DNA of 64,000 nucleotides, from assembly GCA_030065915.1 (NCBI GenBank), contig JASJCQ010000009.1, forward strand, positions 1-64,000, in the 5' to 3' direction. Below, piece by piece: positions 45,001-51,742 of this stretch. The notes beneath the pieces are model-generated. The model was not told where the DNA came from. It saw nothing but the letters and a program-made list of their open reading frames with translations, and made no database searches. Made by a program: the position numbers and the translations under genes. The stretch's first letter is position 1; every line of letters begins with the position of its first letter. This DNA is from Woeseiaceae bacterium. GTDB lineage: Bacteria; Pseudomonadota; Gammaproteobacteria; Steroidobacterales; Woeseiaceae.

Positions 45001-45933
45001 ATCAGCGTCTCTTTGGCGGCCGGCGAAGCTGAGACCGTCAGGCTGCGCCTGGAGCCGATTACCTGGGGAGCCGTGACGGGAGTTGCTACCGACGCGGAAA
45101 CCGGGCGGCCATTGCCGAATGCCGAAATCGCCATTGGTACGCAATCACTCCTAAGTGATGCAAGCGGGCGTTTCCGCGCCGAAAAAGTGCCGGCCGGGCG
45201 CCTGACCGTTACGGGAAAATACTCCGCCTACGAACCCGACTCCGTCGCCATCGAGCTTGAACCGGACCGGGAGCGCGGGGTCGCCTTGAAACTCGTGCCG
45301 ATCAAGATCGGTGACATTGCCGGTCGTGTTATCGATGCCAAGACGGGTGAGGCGATCGGGCAGGCGCGCGTCATCGTCGGCCGGCTGGCCACAGAGACCC
45401 GGCCTGACGGTTCCTTTGAGTTCGCGAACGTCAACGTCGGACGCAACGTCGTGGCGGCAAGACACCCCGACTACGCCAACGGTTCCGCGTCGGCCGAGGT
45501 CGTACCAGCCGATACCGTCGACGTGACGATTGAGCTCGACCTTCGTCGCGAGGACGTCACGAGCCTCGAGGCCGAACTGGCCAAGAGCGGCACCATCGAC
45601 CTCTACGGGATCTACTTCGATTCCGGCAAGGCGCAGTTCAAGCCATCGTCGCTGTCGACGTTGAGGGCGGTGCTCGAAGTCTTGAAACGAGCGCCCGACC
45701 GTCGCTTCCGCATCGCGGGGCATACCGACTCCGATGGTGCTGACGGCTACAACCAGGACCTTTCCGAGCGACGGGCGCGAACCGTCATCGAATGGCTCGT
45801 GGACAATGGTATCGACGCGAGACGGCTGGACGGCGTCGGTTTCGGTGAGGCTCGCCCGGCGGCGCCGAACGATACGGAATCCGGCAAGGCGCTGAACCGC
45901 CGCGTGCAGCTCAGCTATGCCGACACGCCGTGA
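42043..45933 (+). CDS. Giant lipoprotein of tandem beta-sandwich repeats with C-terminal OmpA domain
   Basis: 1296 residues from ATG 42043 (a TTG eight codons earlier gives a poorer signal). Lipobox LSAC near residue 18. After ~150 residues come about twelve carboxypeptidase-regulatory-like (CarboxypepD_reg) units; eight consecutive ones (residues ~440-1087) are each exactly 81 residues and begin T-T/W/Y-G. Residues ~1186-1296 are an OmpA-like peptidoglycan-binding domain (GHTDSDGADGYN, then LSERRA, then NRRVQLS). It could span from the outer membrane to peptidoglycan or reach outward. No enzymatic domain. It heads the envelope locus. Confidence 0.88.
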   Translation: MRINRNRIAIAAAFALLSACGGADDSEPAQGESNTTTSSSRAESVELPSSLSLAEYDRLRDDIDFDKVPLRVIPRLDPSDRLSLADIDDASEALIDAIADGDFRRADRVFASASSRWRNDLTHRANDAAADAYGDRDYARAYRFDRYLNLDTTAFWLLDAEFVYGRVADKGTGDPLTGAVISYNGSGYPQSVQTSEDGSFGILLPVNRPSALDVEHADYEPTRVFNTPSGEPISPAVLAGQSLNILLGTGFPRLTFKGRVVDAATGEPIAGFPVMAGFDPIEGATELNLQQAMGKFGRQTDADGRFEITDLPVDTVHVISQGPHNGELYVFQQKNLRFEDGIEQVIEISGRKVKLEIPLIVRGTVRDSATGAAVARARVSAGGWKAENTDANGRFIIQLDTGKDWQLTASHPAYHSSQPRPFSSAESKVVDTEILLDPITTGTILGTAINAATGEPIVNAVIEIAGQRIRTDSLGRFRAEEIESGEVTVNAAQSGYRADSESLLLEALQTAEATLELEPITTGTIIGVVTDDTSNAPLAGVAVAAGDRSTTTDDDGRFVLEEVEAGLLEVSAGKRLYVPGSNDVQLDAMTTVETQIALTPITWGSVRGTVRDAATGRPLPGTDVNIGAIKVRTDSNGEFVAENVPAGPVSIVAKRARYHDAQAALELPRDGSVEQHLRLSAITTGTILAVVTDASSDAPVSGAEIMLGNRRMTTDAQGKVVATEVPAGDIAVNATAHLYEPGSDEVSLEAAGEVSVAIQLIPITYGTIYGKVVDKSTGAPIANASIRVGGRDLRSNRTGEFRAERIPSGSISVSAELSRYRGDQQTVALERGTEREVSLELDPITTGTVRGVVRNAADGKTVAGASVTVGGLSATTATDGRFQIEQVSAGDVTVRSSARLFEAGEASVVVEAAAAVETAIDMVPITYGSISGTVVDATSGEPIGGASVAAGQRTVRTDASGRFELQRVTAGDVSVNASKPIYLNNSISVSLAAGEAETVRLRLEPITWGAVTGVATDAETGRPLPNAEIAIGTQSLLSDASGRFRAEKVPAGRLTVTGKYSAYEPDSVAIELEPDRERGVALKLVPIKIGDIAGRVIDAKTGEAIGQARVIVGRLATETRPDGSFEFANVNVGRNVVAARHPDYANGSASAEVVPADTVDVTIELDLRREDVTSLEAELAKSGTIDLYGIYFDSGKAQFKPSSLSTLRAVLEVLKRAPDRRFRIAGHTDSDGADGYNQDLSERRARTVIEWLVDNGIDARRLDGVGFGEARPAAPNDTESGKALNRRVQLSYADTP
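43360..45303 (+). repeat. Eight tandem 81-residue (243-bp) repeats
   Basis: Eight units run without a gap, each exactly 243 bp, encoding T-x-G-[TS]-[IV] ... TG-x-P-[IL] ... GRF ... G-[DE]-[VI]-x-V ... PI. They are diverged in DNA but invariant in length, with no insertion or deletion. Flanking units (three before, one after) have other lengths. Confidence 0.9.
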
Positions 45934-46041
45934 GTCAGCCGGCCGCGCCTGATTGTTCGGATTTCCCGCGCGACTGCGTATTAACAGACAAAGGTGTCGC
46001 ATCGCGCGACATCATCATCAGACTAGCGAGGCAGACTCGAC

Positions 46042-47337
46042 ATGAAATCAATAGCAGCGGCGCTCGTTCTTATCCTGTTGGCTTCGACAGCGGCAGATGC
46101 ACAGCCGTATCAATTCGAGCAGGACCAGTCAGCCCCAACAGAGATTATTCTGTTTGATGATCCGCAGAACGAGGGCGTGAGACTCGGTTCGAGTGCGGCT
46201 TTACTAGGAGGCGACCCCGCGCGACTTTTCTTGAAGGGCCTCATCGAGTTCCAACCCGTCGACATATTCATCGCACCCGTAGAATCCGGGCAGACTCTCA
46301 AGGTCAACCTGGTCAAGGCGACGTGGGAAGACGTCGTCGACTCGTGTACTGCGACCGTCAACAAAGCGTGCCAGTTCAGTGTTCGAACGCTGGGCGACGT
46401 CGGTATCAGCATCTCCGGCGACAACGGGACCGAGTACGCGCTACTGACGGTAGTAGGTGCAGAAATACGACCGCAGCTAGACACGCCGTTCTATCAGATC
46501 AGCACTGACGACCTTGCGTCGCTGGAGTCGCCGGCGATCGAGGACGAAGACGCAGCTGAATCCGAATCGAACACGCTGGTTTACTTGCTCGTGGCTGCGG
46601 TCGTCGCGCTGCTGCTCATCGTCGTGTTTCTGCTGGGCAAGCGTTCGCAACAGGCGGCCATGCTGCTGATCGCAGCCTTCATTGCTCTGCCGGGTCCCGC
46701 CGACGCTCAGGAAGAGATATCGGACGAGCTTCGCGAACGCATTCGTGAGGAAATTGCCACCGGTATCAAGGCTGAAATGAAACGCTTCGATTACGCCAAG
46801 GAGCACCTGGAGAAGGTCACCGATGTCGCCGATACGATCAATGAGCTGCGCACGGCCAAGAAAGACTTCGACACATTCTGGTCGGCCTATACCGGCCTCG
46901 GCAAATGCTTCAATACCGGGGCAGCGTGGTCCGGAAGAGAACGTATTCCGTCATTCTGCGAGGATCAGGAAGGCTGTGACAACTGCTTTCTCGCCGCTCG
47001 CGAGCAGTTCAACCTGACCCGCTATTACCTCGGTCGCTTAAAGACCATTCATTCCTGCACGATCAAGATGACGGACAGCGCCAAGGCATTTGGAGACTCG
47101 TTGTCGAGCGCTACCGGCAGCGGCCTGGGCTGGTATGAAGCAAGACAGAAGATCGATCAATCGGTAGAAAGCCTGAACAAGGCCTACGACAACAAGTACA
47201 AGGAACTGATGGGTGACCTGAGTAACTCGATGATCGAAATGTCGATTTGCGAAGCCAAGTACGGCCTCAGGGACTGGTACGACCGATTCGGCTTCGTCTA
47301 TTACGAGTTCATGAAAGACAAGTACGAACGGAATTAG
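46042..47337 (+). CDS. Unknown envelope protein with two signal-peptide-like segments
   Basis: 431 residues; no family recognised. An N-terminal signal peptide is cleaved near ADA-QP (~residue 20). A beta-rich part follows to ~170, then an acidic linker, a strong membrane helix (residues ~178-198), a KR pair, and a second hydrophobic segment ending in ADA-QE (residue 222), itself shaped like a signal peptide. The rest (~223-431) is helical with several Cys (C-x4-C-x2-C-like EDQEGCDNCF). It follows the giant lipoprotein by 108 bases with GAGG before the ATG. Confidence 0.7.
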   Translation: MKSIAAALVLILLASTAADAQPYQFEQDQSAPTEIILFDDPQNEGVRLGSSAALLGGDPARLFLKGLIEFQPVDIFIAPVESGQTLKVNLVKATWEDVVDSCTATVNKACQFSVRTLGDVGISISGDNGTEYALLTVVGAEIRPQLDTPFYQISTDDLASLESPAIEDEDAAESESNTLVYLLVAAVVALLLIVVFLLGKRSQQAAMLLIAAFIALPGPADAQEEISDELRERIREEIATGIKAEMKRFDYAKEHLEKVTDVADTINELRTAKKDFDTFWSAYTGLGKCFNTGAAWSGRERIPSFCEDQEGCDNCFLAAREQFNLTRYYLGRLKTIHSCTIKMTDSAKAFGDSLSSATGSGLGWYEARQKIDQSVESLNKAYDNKYKELMGDLSNSMIEMSICEAKYGLRDWYDRFGFVYYEFMKDKYERN

Positions 47338-47346
47338 CCGCTGCAC

Positions 47347-47766
47347 CTATTCCTCTATTGTCTCACAAGCGTCTGAGTTCAGGGCTTTCGTCAGTGGATC
47401 CGGGTTCGATGTGCTGATTCGGATAGTCGCACCGCCGAAGATGCCGACGGCCTTGCCCAGGTCCGAGAATCCCTGCGCCAGTACGCTGAGTTGCTCGACC
47501 GGGAAGGCGCAACGGATGACGTAAGGCCCGGTGATGTCCATCCGAACCGCACAACGATCGTCACGACGCCCCTCGACAGTGTGCTCAAGCGCGCCGCCGC
47601 CGATGCCAGCGTTGATCGCCAGGGAACCGGCCTCGCAGTTCTCGACGAGGTCAGCAAATGACTGCATGTCGCGGCGGTATTTGAGCGGGCCCGCGAAGTA
47701 ATTCCACACAAAGAACCCTGCGACGGCGATAACGACGACGGACGCCATTGGCTTAACGATCTTCAT
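47347..47766 (-). CDS. Small membrane-anchored protein, unknown function
   Basis: 139 residues with one N-terminal helix (ASVVVIAVAGFFVWNYF) acting as signal or anchor, and a small periplasmic part with Cys44, Cys72 and further Cys residues. No domain recognised. GAGAGGT precedes the ATG. It is last in the operon sigma factor - kinase - DUF3592 - this gene, and converges with the 431-residue protein gene at 9 bp. Confidence 0.65.
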   Translation of the reverse strand: MKIVKPMASVVVIAVAGFFVWNYFAGPLKYRRDMQSFADLVENCEAGSLAINAGIGGGALEHTVEGRRDDRCAVRMDITGPYVIRCAFPVEQLSVLAQGFSDLGKAVGIFGGATIRISTSNPDPLTKALNSDACETIEE

Positions 47767-47778
47767 TTTGTTTACCTC

Positions 47779-48192
47779 TCAGTGCTTGGGTGACCAGGAG
47801 CCGCGCTCGAGCACGGAGTTTCCCGGGTTGTCGGGGTCGTAGAAAACGTCGACGCGCTTGCCGGACGGATATGAGCCCACCAGGACTTCCTTGCGCTTGA
47901 CCGGCAGCAGCTGCTGGTCAAATCTCACGACATCGTTTCGATAGAGTTTGTTGTCGACGACGTATTCGTAGTTCACGTCGACCTGGGGATTCGCCTCGTC
48001 GGCGTCGGATTTTTCACTCTGGCGACCGACGAGATCGGAGTGCGTCACGAGACCCGCCACGCGTGGCCAGTCAATACTCGCCGATGCGACGGCGCTGGCG
48101 TCGGTGTCGACGCGACTTACGACGTAGTAGCTGCCCGCGCCACACAGACAGAGCAGTAGTCCGGTTGCAACGAGATTTGTGCGGGTTGCCAT
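47779..48192 (-). CDS. DUF3592 protein (minus arm)
   Basis: 137 residues: an N-terminal membrane helix (LVATGLLLCLCGAGSYYVV) and a periplasmic DUF3592-like domain (VDVNYEYVVDNKLYRNDVVRF, then YPSGKRVDVFYDPDNPGNSVLERG). The family has no known activity. It lies 33 bases after the kinase gene. A second DUF3592 gene sits on the opposite arm at 54337. Confidence 0.75.
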   Translation of the reverse strand: MATRTNLVATGLLLCLCGAGSYYVVSRVDTDASAVASASIDWPRVAGLVTHSDLVGRQSEKSDADEANPQVDVNYEYVVDNKLYRNDVVRFDQQLLPVKRKEVLVGSYPSGKRVDVFYDPDNPGNSVLERGSWSPKH

Positions 48193-48225
48193 ACTCCGTC
48201 TTACGTAGACGGGCTGGCTAGTGGA

Positions 48226-51069
48226 TCATTCGCGAGCTTGCGGGCAGGTCTCGATTGACTGCGCAATCTCCGTCGATGGTGAAACCAATTCGCCATACTG
48301 CGAGTACAGTTCTCGAGCTTCGTCGCAGCGTCCGTTTAGCGCGGCGACATAGGCGACGCCGATCTGCACCGTCGCCAGGTTTGGATGTGCGGGCGGAAGC
48401 GCCTCAGTAGCGACATCGGCAGCGCGTCGATAGCTCGTCTCCGCTTCCGCCAGTCTTCCGGCGTCGACCAGCAGCCTGGAGAGCCCGTTCAGTATGGCGA
48501 CGACGTTGGGATGTTTCGGTCCGGCCGTCGCCTCGAAGATCTCCAGTGCTTTGCGGTAGTTGGGTTCTGCAGCCGCGAGATCGCCCATGTCATGCTGCAC
48601 GCCGGCCAAGGCGTTTCGAGCGACGCCCGCAAGGTGGTGTTCTTCGCCGAGCGCCCCCACGAGAATGGCGAGACCGTCATTGCTGGCCTCGAGAGCATCG
48701 TCCAGCTGGCCGAGCGCGCGTTGCATCGATCCGACGTTGATCGTCATTATTCCCACCGTCGGGTGCTGCGGTCCGTATGCCTGGGTCGCGCCAGCCAGGG
48801 CCCGCTGGGCATAGTCGAGAGCAACCTCGGTGCGGTTGAGCCCCCGATAGAAGACGGCCAGCGAGTTCAGGCTGTTTGCTGTTTCCGGGTGTTCGGGGCC
48901 GAGCATCGACTCGTTGATCGACGACGCCGCGAGGTACAGCGCTTCCGCCTGCTCATTCTCGCCGCGTTGGCGGGCGATGCCGGCGAGCTCCTTCAGCGTC
49001 ACGGCCAGGTCGGGATGTTCATCACCCAGCAATCGTTGTCGCAATGCGCGTGCCGACTCCAGCACCTCGCGCGCCTCGTCCAGCTCGCCGCGCTGAATCA
49101 GCATGACGCCGATGTCGTGCTGGATCCACGCGAACTGTGTCGTATTGTCCGAGCCGCTGTCTTCGAGCCGCGCGACTGCCTGCCGAAGCAGGTCGAGCCC
49201 GAGCTGACTGTCGCCTGCGCTGAATTCCAACGTGCCGAGTCGATACAGGTCGCGTGCGATGTCCTCGGCCGGCGCGAGTCGTTCCCGGTCGATGGCCAGC
49301 GCCTCTTCGAACGCATCCCGGGCCGCGTCGAACTGCGCCTGCTCTCGGTTCAGCTCGCCGAGCTCGATCAGCAGCCTGCTGCGCGCGGCGTCTTCCGTGA
49401 TGCCGATCGATGCGTCGGCCCGCTCCAATACGTCGGCCGAATCGGCAAACACCCCCGATTGCCGATGGAGTTTGGCGAGCGTGAGCAGCGCGTCGAATCT
49501 CTTCGCGCTGTCGCCCGTCGATTCGAAGAGCGCGTCGGCCTGCGCGGCGAGCGGTAACGCCGTGTCATACAGGCCGAGTTGTCCGTAGGTATTGGCCAGC
49601 AAGAGCGCCATCTCGCCGTGAAGTTGCGGCTGGTTGGCGAGCTGCTGATCGATGCGCGTGGCGCCGAGGTCCAGCAACTGTCGCGCCGTCAGCTGCTCGC
49701 CGAGACTCTTGTCTGGACCGGCAAACTCGAACAGGCTGGTCACAAAGTCACGGGTCTCGTTCGCCTTGGCGGCTTCGAGTCGTGCCAATGCTGCGGCCGT
49801 CTCGGCCTGGCGCGCCTGGTACAGGGCAAGCCCGGACGTTGCCATCAAACCGGCGACCGCGGCGATGCCGAGCGGAAACCCGAGCGGGTGCCGCGATGCA
49901 AATTTCTTAAGCCGGTAGCCCAGCGTGTCAGCGCGCGCCTCGACCGGAAGACCGTCCAGGTAGCGACGCAGATCAGCCGCGAAGGCCTCGACAGACACGT
50001 AGCGTCGCTCGGGCTCAGCGCGCAACGCTTTGAGTGCGATCTTCTCGAGGTCCCCCGCAATGGCTCGCGATAGCTTGCGCCAAGTCACGCGGCGCGCTGC
50101 CGCGATGCGCTCCCGTTCCTGCGACGCGGTGTTGGTGCCAAGCTGTGCGAATGTCGGCGCACCACTCTTTCGAATCTCACGTTCGATGTCGAGCGCTGAA
50201 CCCGATACGCGTGCAAACGGTCGGCTGCCCGAGAGCAGTTCAAACAGGAGTCCGCCCAGGGCATACACGTCAACCGCCGTCGTAACCGCGCCGCCGCCGA
50301 ACTGTTCCGGTGCCGCGTAGTCCGGCGTCAGGGCACGGAGCGAGGTCCGGGTCCTGTCTGTGCTGTCCTCTGACAGAATCTTGGCGATACCGAAGTCGAG
50401 GAGCTTCGGCTGGCCGTTGTCGTCGACAATGATGTTGCTGGGTTTAAGGTCGCGGTGCACGATCAGATTACTGTGCGCGTAGCTCACCGCATCACACACC
50501 GCGAGCAGCAATCGAAGGCGATCGCGAATGTCGAGGCGTTGTTCGTCGCAGTATTCTGTGATCGGGCTGCCGGCGACGTACTCCATTGCGAAGTAAGGCT
50601 GCCCCTCGTCGGTGAAGCCACCGTCGAGCAGGACAGCGATATTGGGGTGCTTGAGCGATGCGAGGATCTGGCGCTCCTGGATAAAGCGCTGCTGCCAGTG
50701 CTCCGTCTGCCGCAACGGCGATATGAGCTTCAGTGCGACCGTCTGCTCGAAGTCCGCGTCGCTGCGTTCGGCGCGATAAACCGTCGCCATGCCGCCCTCG
50801 CCAAGTCGGTCTACGATTCGGTATTGACCAACTTGTTCGGGTGCCTTTGCCTCGACCAACTCGCCGACCGCCATGTCCGCGAGGTGTTGCTCTGCCTCCT
50901 TGTCGAGTAGACCCTGTGCTCTCGAGTCGGCCCGCAGCAGAGCCAGCACACGATCGCGCATGGCCGAATCGTCACAGTGCTCGTCGAGAAACGCCGCCTG
51001 TTCCGATGGCTCGAGGTCGAGCAGTTGCTCGAACAGCTCCATGGCTCGCCGTTCACGCTCGTGTGTCAC
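48226..51069 (-). CDS. Ser/Thr protein kinase with TPR repeats
   Basis: 947 residues beginning at GTG 51069. Residues 1-75 are a helical leader common to this kinase class. The kinase domain (~83-370) is complete: LGEGGMATVY loop, Lys114, HRDLKPSN at 205-212, DFG at 225-227, APE at 253-255. A membrane helix lies near 398-418. Residues ~440-940 are tetratricopeptide repeats, so the kinase is cytosolic and the TPRs probably periplasmic. Its start overlaps the sigma factor stop (GTGA), implying co-translation. Substrates unknown; the sigma factor is an obvious candidate. Confidence 0.92.
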   Translation of the reverse strand: MTHERERRAMELFEQLLDLEPSEQAAFLDEHCDDSAMRDRVLALLRADSRAQGLLDKEAEQHLADMAVGELVEAKAPEQVGQYRIVDRLGEGGMATVYRAERSDADFEQTVALKLISPLRQTEHWQQRFIQERQILASLKHPNIAVLLDGGFTDEGQPYFAMEYVAGSPITEYCDEQRLDIRDRLRLLLAVCDAVSYAHSNLIVHRDLKPSNIIVDDNGQPKLLDFGIAKILSEDSTDRTRTSLRALTPDYAAPEQFGGGAVTTAVDVYALGGLLFELLSGSRPFARVSGSALDIEREIRKSGAPTFAQLGTNTASQERERIAAARRVTWRKLSRAIAGDLEKIALKALRAEPERRYVSVEAFAADLRRYLDGLPVEARADTLGYRLKKFASRHPLGFPLGIAAVAGLMATSGLALYQARQAETAAALARLEAAKANETRDFVTSLFEFAGPDKSLGEQLTARQLLDLGATRIDQQLANQPQLHGEMALLLANTYGQLGLYDTALPLAAQADALFESTGDSAKRFDALLTLAKLHRQSGVFADSADVLERADASIGITEDAARSRLLIELGELNREQAQFDAARDAFEEALAIDRERLAPAEDIARDLYRLGTLEFSAGDSQLGLDLLRQAVARLEDSGSDNTTQFAWIQHDIGVMLIQRGELDEAREVLESARALRQRLLGDEHPDLAVTLKELAGIARQRGENEQAEALYLAASSINESMLGPEHPETANSLNSLAVFYRGLNRTEVALDYAQRALAGATQAYGPQHPTVGIMTINVGSMQRALGQLDDALEASNDGLAILVGALGEEHHLAGVARNALAGVQHDMGDLAAAEPNYRKALEIFEATAGPKHPNVVAILNGLSRLLVDAGRLAEAETSYRRAADVATEALPPAHPNLATVQIGVAYVAALNGRCDEARELYSQYGELVSPSTEIAQSIETCPQARE

Positions 51070-51632
51070 GGCGACTCCAGTTCGGCGTAGAGAAACGCAC
51101 GCGACCGTCGCCAGTCGCGCTTGATGGTCATGTCCGACACACCGAGGTATTCGGCGATCTCCTCGATCGTCAGACCGCCGAAGAACTTCAATTCGACAAC
51201 CTGGTGGCCGCGCTCATCAATGTCCTGCAGACGTTCCAGCGCGTCCTCCAGTGACAGGATCTGTTCCGACAGTTGGGCGGCGGATATCTGTCCCTCATCC
51301 AGCGACAGCCGGTGCCAGTCGCCGCCGCGTTTCCGGGCGGATTTCTGTCTTGCGTAGTCGACAAGGATATGGCGCATGGCGCGCGCTGCAGTCGCGAACA
51401 GATGGCTGCGCCCGTCCAGCCTGGCGAGCTTGTCGGATCCGAAGAGTCGGAGCGAGGCTTCATTAACGAGGTCGGTCGTACACAGGGTCCCCCTGCGGTG
51501 CGCACCGAGCTGACTGTGGGCCAGTTTTCGCAGGGTCGGGTAGATGTGGGCGAAAAGATCGTCATGAGCCTTCGCGTCGCCGTCTGCGGCGCGATGCAGC
51601 AGGCCGGTCAGGTTGTCGGCACGCCCCTCCAT
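51066..51632 (-). CDS. ECF-type RNA polymerase sigma factor
   Basis: 188 residues from ATG 51632; the frame is open further upstream without a better start. Region 2 (DLFAHIYPTLRKLAHSQLG ... LFATAARAMRHILVDYARQKSA) and region 4 (VVELKFFGGLTIEEIAEYLGVSDMTIKRDWRRSRAFL) are clear. It belongs to the ECF-like group often encoded beside Ser/Thr kinases with TPRs. No anti-sigma gene is adjacent, so kinase-dependent activation is the likely control. It is divergent from the repeat protein gene, 110 bp away. Confidence 0.9.
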   Translation of the reverse strand: MEGRADNLTGLLHRAADGDAKAHDDLFAHIYPTLRKLAHSQLGAHRRGTLCTTDLVNEASLRLFGSDKLARLDGRSHLFATAARAMRHILVDYARQKSARKRGGDWHRLSLDEGQISAAQLSEQILSLEDALERLQDIDERGHQVVELKFFGGLTIEEIAEYLGVSDMTIKRDWRRSRAFLYAELESP

Positions 51633-51727
51633 GTCTGGATCATACCGTGCAGGCCCATCGTAGCCCAAGGAAACGCGCTGCGGACGCATGTTCCGAAAGG
51701 CCCACGGAGTGCGTATTACCCCATGGA

Positions 51728-51734
51728 AAGGAGG
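51728..51734 (+). promoter_or_regulatory. Strong ribosome binding site
   Basis: AAGGAGG lies eight bases before ATG 51743 (five before an adjacent in-frame GTG). It fixes the start of the repeat protein well downstream of the open frame's first codon. Confidence 0.8.
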
Positions 51735-51742
51735 AATTCGTG

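Noticed and set aside
48385-49557. 390-residue open frame on the plus strand
   Set aside because: Opposite the TPR region of the kinase; no recognisable domain.
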